Source: Patiria pectinifera
Lineage: Eukaryota > Echinodermata > Asteroidea > Valvatida > Asterinidae
Direction: 5' to 3'
Assembly (NCBI GenBank): GCA_029964075.1
Contig: CM057135.1
Span: forward strand, 25,570,863 to 25,634,862
Length of the DNA stretch: 64,000 nt
The notes under the pieces are model-generated. The model did no database searches, was not told the origin of the DNA, and saw only the letters and a list, made by a program, of their open reading frames with translations. Shown here one piece after another: positions 44,713-54,955 of the stretch (its first letter is position 1; each line of letters begins with the position of its first letter). A program made the position numbers and the translations under genes.

Positions 44713-47390
44713 GGCCAATAGGAATAGCTCAACTGTACGTGGTATTTATGAATCTACTTTTAAAACATCTTTCTAACCATAACATCTAACCATAACAAAC
44801 GTTTTGTATAGCCAAAAGTCCAATCCGAAGGCAACGTGCCCCTTTATTCATAAAAAGAGCCAAGGACAACGAGTATGCTCACCAGAATATGTTTACCATA
44901 TAGATACCGTCTCTTATGTATCATCTGTGACTGGTATCCTGCTCATTGTTAAGCGGTAAAATTTTAAGCACTATGTTTATCTGCTAAGCAGCTGTATGAA
45001 ATTTGGCCCTGTTCCAGGTATCTTCTTTGAGGAATGATTTTAGGCCAATGATAATTTGCTGGAAGTTAACAACAATAACCATATAATTATATCCACCTAT
45101 TTGAAGACTCCGTATTCTGTTTAGTTGTTATTGCAATTTTGCTTTTAAATAAAAAAAAACAAGCAGAAAAGGCTTTTTCCCTTCTTTGTTCCCGTTTAAG
45201 GACACATTGTCAAATTTTAGGCCCATTTGGCGGTACAAATTTAGTGTAATGTTAAATAGCTTTATTTGCTGGATAGAAAAAGTTACAAACTTGATACGCT
45301 ATCAGCACTATGAAATAACATTATACTACTCCAGCTTGTAATACTAATCACTGTATATAGTAATTGACTCTCTAGTTTATCGATCAAGATACTTCAACTG
45401 TTATAATAAAAACTGGTATCATGTATGGTTAAAAAAAGTGGTGCAACGGGTGAGGGGTGCCCGTATGATGTATACTTACGGCTAACTTACTTGGCAGTCG
45501 TCTGCGGGGACATCTTAAAGTGGGATGCGCACATAGAGCTATGGATGAGCATCAAACCAGTCACAGCCAGTAGATCGGGGATGGGCGTGGATTGGTGAGG
45601 GGGAGGGGGATGAGAGCTTTAAATAACTGGACTTATTATGCGGGGCTAAAGTGTAGGGGGTCGAGACAGTCCATGCTCATCAGGAAGACTCCACAGTCAT
45701 CAGAACAAAATGTTTAAAGCAGTCTTCTAATAATTAATGCGCAGGCGCACGTACACGTATTAGCAACAGGCAATAATATAAGGAATTCACTCGAGGAAAC
45801 AGCTTTTATAATTCAAGAACTCGATCCGCAACAAATAATTTTTTTTAACTGGGGCGTCAACTGGGGCGCTAAATGCAACTCAGTTTACAGCATTTATTTC
45901 CAGTAATTAATCATTGGTTATAATTACAGCGAGTAGCAATCACTGTTCAGTATGTGTGACTCATGCACTATACGCCGCAGCTAATATAGACTTGGTGCCA
46001 AGTCGGTAATTCTTTTGTGTATGGTGACCGGTTACTGGCTCCACGCACGCAAGATATCGCTTCACGCGTAGTGTTGGTTCCCAGATGCTGACTATTGATG
46101 TTCAGTTACCTATGTCGCAACCGCAACTTGTATTGAACCCACAGACAGACATGATAAACGCAACCCGCCGGTCGATTACGTACTAGTCTTATACCAGCCG
46201 TGCCGATGGAGTTCGACTGAAGTTCGGGGACAAAATACGACTATACAGCTAATTAGTCAGTGGGCTTGTGGTGGCCCATATGCAATTTCGGGTACACTCT
46301 TTGAAACTCTCAGGATCACTAGAGGATACCTCAAGAAGTTCCAAACCACTTGATGCCATTTTTTTCTGACCCTTTTGTGGGCGTGGCCATGATTTTAAAA
46401 AGTGGGGGGCATCGCGCGCAAAAAATATTTAAAAAAATGTTACTTTTCTTTTTCGAACTTGGACAGTTCACCCAAGTGCTACATCACAAGAAAAAAAAAT
46501 CCACAATTTTGCCTCTTTTGGGGGTGGGGCAACATTTTAAAAAGTGGGGGTCACATGTCGCTAACAGAAAATCGACCTGTAAAATGCAATCTTGAGGTAT
46601 TTTGTTTTTGTTTTTGTTTTTGTTTCAACCCATTATAATTTGGCAAGGAAAAAAACGTTTACATGTCAACTCATAAATTCTTTGGCTCCCATTTGGGGGG
46701 CGTGTCACACTTTTTTCATAAAAAGGGGGCATACGTGTATTCCAAAAGGAAGCTTGTGCGAGCCCATATGGATTATTGCACATTCTTTCAAACTCTCACA
46801 AACACCTCTGGACACCTCAACAAGTGACAATCTGCTCCCCCCACTCCCCCCCCCCCCATTGGCCATTAAAATGGCAGCCGTTTTTAACATATCTGGCATA
46901 TTGTACACATACATGTACAAATGGACAAATAATCAATTTTATGAGACATTTATGTTTTGATATACAGTGAAATCTCGATAAGTCAAACTTTGAGAGAATG
47001 GGCTCAAAATGTGAGCTAAGCTGAGTTTTGAGTCAAGCAGGGTTGTATATCACTGTTATACAACTGAAGGGAATAATTAGTCTTTGTTTGACTTAACAGG
47101 AGGTTTGGTTTTACTCTTAATATTGAACTTTGTCATTTTCAAACAATATTTCCAATGACCGAGTACCACATTTAATAATATCATTTTTATAAATGAAGTG
47201 AAGATAAATAAATTTGAAGTTAAAAAGGCTATTGCAGTTTGTGTGTTAAAAAACGAGGTCAACATTGTTGTCAGGACAAAATAAACTACAGTGAAATCTC
47301 AAAATGTCAAACTGTAGATAACTCAAACCTCCTGTTAAGTCAAACAAGGACTTTATTCCTTTCTATAACAGTGATATACAACCCTGCTTA

Positions 47391-50258
47391 GGCCAAAAAA
47401 AGTCTCCGGTTTCTGGTATGGAGCTTGCCCAAAAAGTGGTGCGGCGACGCGGCTTTATTTTTTTTTTTTACCTGATGTTTTGGCTTCAAATGTCGGCTGA
47501 TGACTGCAAATGGTGCCCGACTAAACTTAGTGCAAATACATGGGAGTCCAGAGAGGCCACATAAAGCTTATTCTCGACCATAACCAAATCTAAAAACACG
47601 TTAAAATTGTGCAGCAGCATGATTCCAGTCAAACCAGTGAGTTTGGCGGTTTTGAGACATCATCTTTCATTGAAAAAAAAAACTTTTTCATTTTGCCGAC
47701 GCGCATGGCAACGGCGACGCGCGCACATACCAGAATTATTTTCTGTCATGTTTTATTTTTAATGAAATAGTTTTAAAAAAATGAATAACATAATATAATA
47801 CATCTGCGGGGTGAATACAAGAGAGGTCACCCACTGAAAAAAGGCGCTCTCTCTTGCCCACAATATTTCAAAAAGGCGTATATGGACCTTATAGGTAGCA
47901 GTCATCAAAGCAATACATTTGTCTTGCTGTGACATACCAGAAATAAACCTTTTAAGCACTCATTGTTACTGAATTAAAATAAAAAATGATGCCCTATAAG
48001 ACGGCCGCTATACTCATAAAGTCTACCCAATAGGTCTAAGAAATACGAAGGGTGCTCAAGTTTAAGGAATAAGTCAATCTGGCATGAAATGTCATCATGG
48101 CCTACGTCAAAGTGAAAATGCACAAAACGCTGCTCCGTCCCATAAATTCAAAACTTTTATTTTTCGATTCATTGACATTCAACGGTTGTACAATGTATTA
48201 AAAAATGCTATCAAAAGCTTGGAAAACACAACGACTATGCTCTATCAATAGAATTTCTGTGGAAATATAACTATGCAGTTTTTCTAGTATATATTTTCCT
48301 GCTCAGTCTTGCAATTGACTTTGTATTTCGTTAATCTTTCAGAAATTTGAGATAATTAACACACTGTTATAATGCAACTCAAAATAATTATAATATACAC
48401 GACTACATGTAATTGTCGCACAGATTTTTCATATTATTCAGGGAATTATTGTAATTAAGGGAATTATTGTTGTTAATGTATTTTTTCTCTGTTGGACGGT
48501 TTTTAATCAAATTTGGTATACTACTTTTAATTGGATAGTTGTATTTTGGGGAGACAGGTGGTTTTACCAATTAATCCGAATAAATAAAGTATTATTCTAT
48601 CCTGTATGCTCATTGTCTCTGTCCCTTTGCCAGATTCATGCTATTGTGTCTCATTCAGTGCACATCACTGGAGTTAGTTTCATTTCCTTTAACACGTTTC
48701 TATCATTCCGTTCCCCCTGTGAGCCTTCGTTTGTCTTTTAAGGCCAAAAAAGGTCTCCGGTTTCTGGTATGGAGCTTGCCCAAAAAGTGGTGTGGCGACG
48801 CGGCTTTTTTTTGTTTTACCTGATTTTTTTGCTTCAAATGTCGGCTGATGACTGCAAATGGTGCCCGACTAAACTTAGTGAAAATATATGGGAGTCCAGA
48901 GAGGCCACATAAAGCTTATTCTCGACCATAACCCAATCTAAAAACCAGAGTTGCTGACTCGAGTCATGTGACTTGGACTCGAGTCGGACTCGAGTCGCTA
49001 TTTTTGTGACTTGTGACTTGACTTGTGAATACCAGCTTTGACTTGTGACTTGACTTGGACTTGCAAACAATGACTTGTGACTTGACTTGGGATTGCAAAA
49101 AATGACTTGTTACCAACCCAAGTCAGACGCTACTCGAGCGACCCAATACACTTTAATTAAGCTATTATACTTTTAATTAGCTATTCGGGTGGTGAGTTTC
49201 GCACGTGTATTCAGTCATGGAGGAATAATTATGAGGCCACACAGAGCAAAGTTCAGTGATACTATGCTATCAAATCTTGTTTATTTGAAGTGTAACAGTT
49301 TGTACATGAACACATATATTTTTTTTAATTGAAGTCGCCCAACACAAGGCCTCAAAAGGCCACTCAAGGTGTTTATAAATGCAGTTTATAGATGCAGCGA
49401 GAGAGTTTCATTCCAGAAAATAGACCTCAGTGACTGAATCCAGTAAAAATGAATAGTTCCCACTAGTTTCAAAAGTTTTCAATAAGACTGTCACAACCAA
49501 CTACCTTTCAATGACCAAGTCTCTAATTGCTGAATGTAATGGTTGAACAAACTTTGAAAGGAACCTTTCATGAAAAGAAAGCAGGCCTTTGTCAATTGCA
49601 TGTAAAATACCGGATAGTCTAACCCATTGGTAGGCGTTTAGTATACATGAAAATTGAACGATAAAGTGTTAGTATACTACATGTAATCGAGTGAGTGAAG
49701 TCTTTTTTCATGTCATCTCAACATTTATTTCTTCAATGTAAAGTAAATTTATTAAAGTATACAAAGGGCTAATATCCAACAGATATGTGATAAACTACAA
49801 GAATAGTAATTGCAACACATTGAAAAAAGGGAATTAAGGAGGCATGTTCAAAATAACTCGTAAGTTGACGCCAGGTTCTTTTAGCTTATTACAGCTGGAC
49901 AAAATAATGTGCAACTTGACGTGTTCTTGGACAAAGATACTTGTGACTTGACTTGTTTTTAGACCAAATGACTTGTGACTTGACTTGTGACTGGACCTAA
50001 TGACTTGTGACTTGACTTGTGACAGGACCTAATGACTTGTGACTTGACTTGGACTTGCAAACAATGACTTGTGACTTGACTTGGACTTGCAAAAAATGAC
50101 TTGCTGCTGTGCAGCAGCATGATTCCATTTAAACCAGTGAGTTTGGCGGTTTTGAGACATCATCTTTCATTGAAAAAAAAAACTTTTTCATTTTGCCGAC
50201 GCGCATGGCTACGGCGACGCGCGCGCATACCAGAAACCGGAGACTTTTTTTTTTGGCC
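47391..50258. mobile_element. Composite insertion bounded by two related MITE ends, TTA duplication
   Basis: GGCC-ended copy B starts at 47391 and copy C ends at 50258. The flanks are TTA at 47388-47390 and 50259-50261. The sequence outside rejoins exactly where the mirror arm of the host element continues (CCCTGCTT / ACTCAAAACTC). Copy B (47391-47734) lacks its right terminus. Between the copies lies about 1 kb of AT-rich sequence with no gene. Confidence 0.65.
48742..50258. mobile_element. GGCC-ended MITE copy C with nested insertion
   Basis: Left end GGCCAAAAAAGGTCTCCGGT and right end ACCGGAGACTTTTTTTTTTG...GGCC frame a standard family member. Between 48946 and about 50107 sits foreign sequence starting CAGAGTTGCTGACTCGAGTC and rich in TGACTTGTGACTTGACTTG repeats near both edges. 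The insert resembles the ends and subterminal repeats of the hAT-like elements at 20155 and 58249. About 12 bp of the host MITE is missing at the join. Confidence 0.65.
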
Positions 50259-50872
50259 TTAACTCAAAACTCTGTTTTCCACACCAAATTATAAGGGATT
50301 GTAACAAATACAAAAACAAAACAAAAAGGCTCAAGATTGCCTGTTACAGGTCGATTTTCTGTTAGCAACGTGTGCCCCCACTTATTTAAAAGGTTGCCCC
50401 ACCCCTAAAAGGGGCACAATTGTGGAATTTTTTTTCTTGTGATGTAGCCCTTGAGTTAACTGTCCAAATGTGAAAAAGAAAATATTTTTTTTTTAAATAA
50501 TTTTTTTACGCGCGAAGCCCCCTACTTTTTAAAATCATGGCCACGCCCACAAAAGGGTCAGAAAAAAATGACATCAAGTGGTTTTGAACTCCTTGAGGTA
50601 TCCTCTAGTGATCCTGAGAGTTTCAAAGAATGTATCCGAAATTGCATATGGGGGGTCATTTTCGACCGTGAGCCCACTGACTATAATACGCCGTGTGACT
50701 TTACGGCACTCATTTGTCGACTTTTACCCGTAATCTTCACGGCACTTCTTTGCCGACTACAGCGCTCGATCGTCAACCGCGCGCCCTGTTTAACGGCACT
50801 TGCTAGCCGCATGTTGTACCGGACTCGTTCTGAGCGAAACGAGCCATCCAAATGCTGTTGGTGCTCGCCTTT

Positions 50873-50922
50873 CGTGGCCTAGTTCTGAACCGCCAGTCTT
50901 GACGGTTCAGAACTAGACCACG
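50873..50922. repeat. Hairpin with 20-bp arms
   Basis: CGTGGCCTAGTTCTGAACCG is mirrored by CGGTTCAGAACTAGACCACG with one mismatch around a 10-base loop. The surrounding 200 bp is unusually GC-rich and repeats a CGGCACTTNNTNGCCG-like motif three times. Confidence 0.6.
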
Positions 50923-51220
50923 AACTGCGCGCGCACTACAGTTGGCTAAACGTGCATAATGTGCGCAGCGTATATATGCAAATGAGTCACTCGCACTGCA
51001 GCGTTTGCTGTTGAAATATGCACATTACACAATCTGAACAATAGTAAAATATTAAAAGTACGAATTCGAATTAAACACTAGTAAAAAAAACCACTAGCTA
51101 GGTCGTACCCATGGAAACGAAGTTGCGCAATGCCTGCTTTATACACACACTTCTGCCATTATGTAAAACCACTGTCGCTGGAATCTTTAAGAAACAACAA
51201 CTCTAGGGAAATTAGTCACC

Positions 51221-51848
51221 ATGGTAAGATAATTAAATGCTTTCTAGCAATTTTACATTCATCAAGGATGCGCCCTATATTCCTGTGAACAGTTGGTGAG
51301 TGCAACCAATGCTAGGACATACGTGTATTTAAGAGAGAAAAAAACAATTTCTGACGTTGTCATTTCTAAATTCTATGGTACACCTGACTGAATACAATTT
51401 TCCAGAAATTTAACAAAGGCAGAGCGAGTTGTCACACTGGTTAAACTTTTAAACATTAGCCTATAGCAAAAAAAAGCTTCAATCATAGGCCTATACATGA
51501 CTAACTTAGTTTCGTTTTACGCTGTTTTTGAAACAGGTTAGTCAAATTTCCTTTCGGGAGTTCAACATATCTACATCTAATTACAGCACAAAAGCTACAA
51601 ATCCTTCACGGGAAAAAAGTACGGGGAGTCAGGTTTTTGTTCGGTCGACTGAGCAAACTATTAACTTCCTTGTGGGACGTGGGTGCATTCACGATGCAAC
51701 CAAGGATCTATTTAGAACACATTATGGGAAACCTATTTCATTGAGATACTCGAATGAAAAGAAAAGAATCACTCCTGTGGAAATTCAAGTGAAAGTTTAC
51801 TCAATTAATTTGATTTACGGAATAGTCTCTCTAAGTCGTCTTGTTTGA
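51221..51848 (+). CDS. Hypothetical two-exon protein, 105 residues
   Basis: An ATG at 51221-51223 is directly followed by a GTAAGA donor. An acceptor (ACAG|GTT) at 51537 continues in phase into 103 further codons, then a TGA ending at 51848. The peptide starts MVSQISFREFN and contains TINFLVGRGCIHDATKDLF; no family is recognised. A coding exon consisting of ATG alone is unusual. It could be chance or a transposon fragment. Confidence 0.25.
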
Positions 51849-52045
51849 GTAAGTTGTGTTCGATTAGTAGGTTTATGGTTTGGTCCGAAGCATCGTTTGA
51901 AAATGATGCAATTTTTTTTTAAGATGATAGCTTTGCTTGATACGTACTTTTTATTTACTATCAAGTAGGCCGTTTCATACTATTTTAATGCTAAATTTGT
52001 TTTTCAATGATTGCCATTGGTACTACCTTTAAGTAACAGGAGAGA

Positions 52046-52812
52046 TAACTCCATTTTGGAATTCAATGTTATGTATAGCCTTGGTCAATGCTCTCGTCGT
52101 TATTCGTCCCGTACGCGGTCAATCGTCTGCATATATCCTCACGCGCTATGCACATGCATGTAAAAATACAGCGCGAACAGCGACCTCATGCGGCCACTAT
52201 TTTTTTAATGCAAATCAGTTGGGGACGATCGAGAGCCTTGGTTCAATCGTCGGCAAAAGCTTATGTTTTTCTTTATTTTGCGCTGGATTTCTAGCGCACG
52301 ACCTCGTATGCGAATACAGATAAGTGTAGGCGGGGCTAATATGTGGAGTGTCCAATCACACCTTGGTAAATCCGGACGTCATCAAATTATTTGCAGCTAT
52401 TCGCCTTTTGCGGACGTGACAGGAACCACAGTTTTTGTGCATTGGTGCCGTGTGCAGAGACACACATCGTGTACGTGTAGGATTATGTACGGTGCCACGT
52501 TTCACTATGCAAGTTTCCACGCAACGATCGACCAATAAGAAAACGACATTTAAGGTCAGCTAAGGCTATTAACATAATAAGCACCACCCCAAAACCTCAC
52601 ATGGACGATTGAACCAAGGCTCTCGATCGTCCCCAACTGATTTGCATATAAAAATAGTGGCCGCGTGAGGTCGCTGTTCGCGCTGTATTTTTACATGCAT
52701 GTGCATAGCGCGTGAGGATATATGCCGACGATTGACCGCGTACGGGACGAATAACGACGAGAGCATTGACCAAGGCTATGTTATGTACCGAATTCAACTT
52801 CCTGCATGATGT
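52046..52812. mobile_element. Fold-back element with ~190-bp inverted ends
   Basis: Left arm about 52069-52255 (GCCTTGGTCAATGCTCTCGT, GTACGCGGTCAATCGTC, GGACGATCGAGAGCCTTGGTT) is inverted at about 52608-52787 with about 95 percent identity by eye. The interior of roughly 350 bp shows no gene. Short open frames in both arms are copies of each other and reflect the repeat. Confidence 0.75.
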
Positions 52813-52829
52813 TTACTATTTGTATTGGG

Positions 52830-53477
52830 CGAAATCCGCCTCCTCACATGCGGTCTTTGTTCATGCAACCAAGAACCAGGATGTTGTTGATGTTTTCAAA
52901 CAATGTCATTTAGTTTGGCAGCGCGCCAACCTAGCTGAGAAAACATAAATTGTGACCGTGGGATCAGCCGTGTGGCGACGGACGTGCGAAAATCGTGCAT
53001 GAACACTGAAATACATAATAAAAAGACAGAGGAACCAAGTTTTGTGAATTTATTCACAGAAATCTTCATTAGAGATTTTGAAAGTTGCGATCGAAGTACA
53101 TACCCTATGTATACATACGGTACGATCGTACATCACAGCAAAGGATTATAATTGCCGCAGGTCGCATATAGTTGGGGACCATTGTATGCGACGACAGTGC
53201 TCATTTGTTCGGGCGTGTGCGTGAGATTTATAACATGTCCCCGTCTACGTCTTTGAACACATATTTTCAAACGACTCGGACTTGTATTTCTGTTGATACT
53301 GTCTATTCTTAGCTTGATTACGCACGTCACAATTTATGCTTACTCAGCTAGGTTGGCCTTAGCGCACTGCCATACTAATGGCATTCTTGGAAAACCGTCA
53401 ACATCCTGGTTCAACCGTCAACATCCTGGTTCTTGGTTGCATGAACAAAGACCATTGTGAGAAGGCGGATTTCCCCT
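52830..53477. mobile_element. Second fold-back element, adjacent
   Basis: AAATCCGCCTCCTCAC and GGTCTTTGTTCATGCAACCA, AGAACCAGGATGTTG at the left recur inverted at the right end (GGTTCTTGGTTGCATGAACA, GGCGGATTT). A second inverted pair follows inside (CCAACCTAGCTGAG... at about 52925 against CTCAGCTAGGTTGG at about 53344). The right end carries a tandem CAACCGTCAACATCCTGGTT duplication. No coding sequence recognised. Confidence 0.7.
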
Positions 53478-53843
53478 AATAGTACACGCAGGCCTGCGTG
53501 TCTATTCCTTCCTCCATGATTGTAGTAAACACGTTGGCCTAGTACGATGCGCGAACACAATTGCCTGTCACATTATATGCACTCTAATAAGAGACCTTAC
53601 GGCGACTTAAAATATTTAATACAATCGCAGCGAGGACGCAAGAAAATAACAATTTTCTGTCTCAAGTGGCCAGCAAGTAGCCAAGCTACGCTCACACTGT
53701 GCTCATCCCGCGCTTACGATGCGCTGAACTCGCTCTCTATGCGCCCCTAGTCAAGCCCAATTACTCGATGTAGTCGCCGCCGCTGCGCTGTCACTGCGCT
53801 CACACTTAGCTCGCGTCACGCTCTTATCCGCCCAAAATACGCT

Positions 53844-53905
53844 CACGTGACGTCACTTGCGCTGTATAAATACCACAACAAAACGGTCAATCTGCAGTTC
53901 ATTTT
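53844..53905 (+). promoter_or_regulatory. Candidate TATA promoter with E-box/CRE
   Basis: CACGTGACGTCAC (E-box fused to a CRE) at 53844-53856 precedes TATAAATA at 53865-53872. About 25 bp further is TCTGCAGTTCATTTTCAA, nearly the same as GAGCAGTTCATTTCCAAG in the leader of the gene at 54956. It may be an upstream alternative promoter of that gene, or the promoter of a lost duplicate; an inverted-repeat element separates the two. Confidence 0.45.
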
Positions 53906-53941
53906 CAAATTTATTCGACAAGTTCATCGCAGTCGCACGAA

Positions 53942-54357
53942 AGACGGATAGTGCCACTCAATGAGTGTGAATATATTTTTTTGGTGCGTGTGAAAATATT
54001 TTTTTTGTACACCGGCCGCCACTTATTATGTTGCGGCCGCGAGATAATAAGTGGCGGCCGCCACATATGTCGTCATAATAAGTGGCGGCCGCTGTACAAT
54101 AAAAATATATTCACACTTTTTTATGTGGCGGCCGCCACTTATTATCTGGCGATCGCCACGTAAAAAATATTTTTTTTTTTGTACGTGTGAAAATATTTTT
54201 TTGTACTTTGGCCGCCACTTATTATGACGACTTATGTGGCGGCCGCCACTTATTATCTGGTGGCCGCCACATAATAAGTGGCGGCCGCTGTCCATAAAAA
54301 TATTTCCACACGCACCCAAAATATATATTCACACTCATTGAGTGGCACTATCCGTCT
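53942..54357. mobile_element. NotI-rich palindromic element
   Basis: Inverted ends of over 30 bp (AGACGGATAGTGCCACTCAA, TGAGTGTGAATATA). The interior is a set of GTGGCGGCCGCCACTTATTA-type units in both orientations, each itself palindromic (GCGGCCGC core), separated by TGTGAAAATATTTTTTTG spacers. At least six GCGGCCGC or near copies are visible. Noncoding; able to form stacked cruciforms. Confidence 0.75.
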
Positions 54358-54793
54358 TCCGTACATTACTTTGTTCTTCGGTGTATAGAATAGGCTATAT
54401 TGGATAGCAATTCAACATTTAAAAAACGCTCTACCAGGTACTAGGTAGAGATTGAGAGTCTGAGTGTTTTTTACCGCTGACCGATATAGCGCAGCGTGAT
54501 TTTCCGCATGGCGAAAGCCGGGCCTGTGCGCGTAGTGGCAGGCCAATCGTGGCCTTCCGTGCCGGTGACATCGTTTTTGTCGGCGCGTGGCACGTACCGT
54601 TCGCCGTTTTTCAACGGCCTAATCATTCATCCCTTTTTTAATACAATGCAATAACAATAATACAACACAATAATACAATAAAGTAAAAAAAAGTATTTAA
54701 TTTTATCCGTTGACATGTATTTCACTTTATAATCTATCAAAATGTAGATGACTCAGTCTTTCCTTTGTGGCGCGCGCTGTTAGCGAGTTTTTG

Positions 54794-54860
54794 GCGCATG
54801 CGCACAAACGAAGTGGATAAATATACGTGACGCGTTTACGTGTGTACGTTCATCAATGAG
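54794..54860 (+). promoter_or_regulatory. Candidate promoter of the DUF4430-like gene
   Basis: GCGCATGCGC at 54794-54803 matches the NRF1 palindrome, followed by GATAAATATA (54817-54826), a TATA-like box. TCATCAATGAG about 25-30 bp on is a plausible initiator. The start codon lies about 100 bp further. Assigned by spacing and motifs only. Confidence 0.45.
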
Positions 54861-54955
54861 CAGTTCATTTCCAAGTTCTCTGGGCTGGTGCGAGGTTATT
54901 GTTATACAAGTCCGCAGTATCTGTATAGGGCATACTCTCTTCTCATAAATTTAAG

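Larger units (their letters stand above)
46258..50679. mobile_element. 4.4-kb element with long terminal inverted repeats
   Basis: The ends CAGTGGGCT and AGCCCACTG begin inverted arms of over 300 bp (46258-46600 against 50310-50679): landmarks CATATGCAATTTCGG, CTCTCAGGATCACTAGAGGA, CATTTTTTTCTGACCCTTTT, GTGGGCGTGGCCATGATTTT. A second inverted pair inside (46966-47105 against 47286-47390) is split on its right side by the 47391-50258 insertion. No transposase frame is seen, and the 8 bp outside the ends do not match. Confidence 0.6.
40726..51220. other. Gene-free, repeat-dominated region
   Basis: No exon chain recognised in 10.5 kb. Contents listed separately: a LINE 3' end, octamer pairs, hairpin elements, a long-TIR element with nested MITEs. 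The first 300 bp should include the promoter of the minus-strand inhibitor gene, without an obvious core motif. Stretches 41000-42150 and 45000-46250 show nothing I can identify. Confidence 0.45.

Noticed and set aside
52088..52766. Pair of similar small proteins on opposite strands
   Set aside because: They are the two arms of a fold-back element read in mirrored frames.
54026..54319. 97-codon frame with repeated motif
   Set aside because: Encoded by the palindromic NotI-rich element, not a protein gene.
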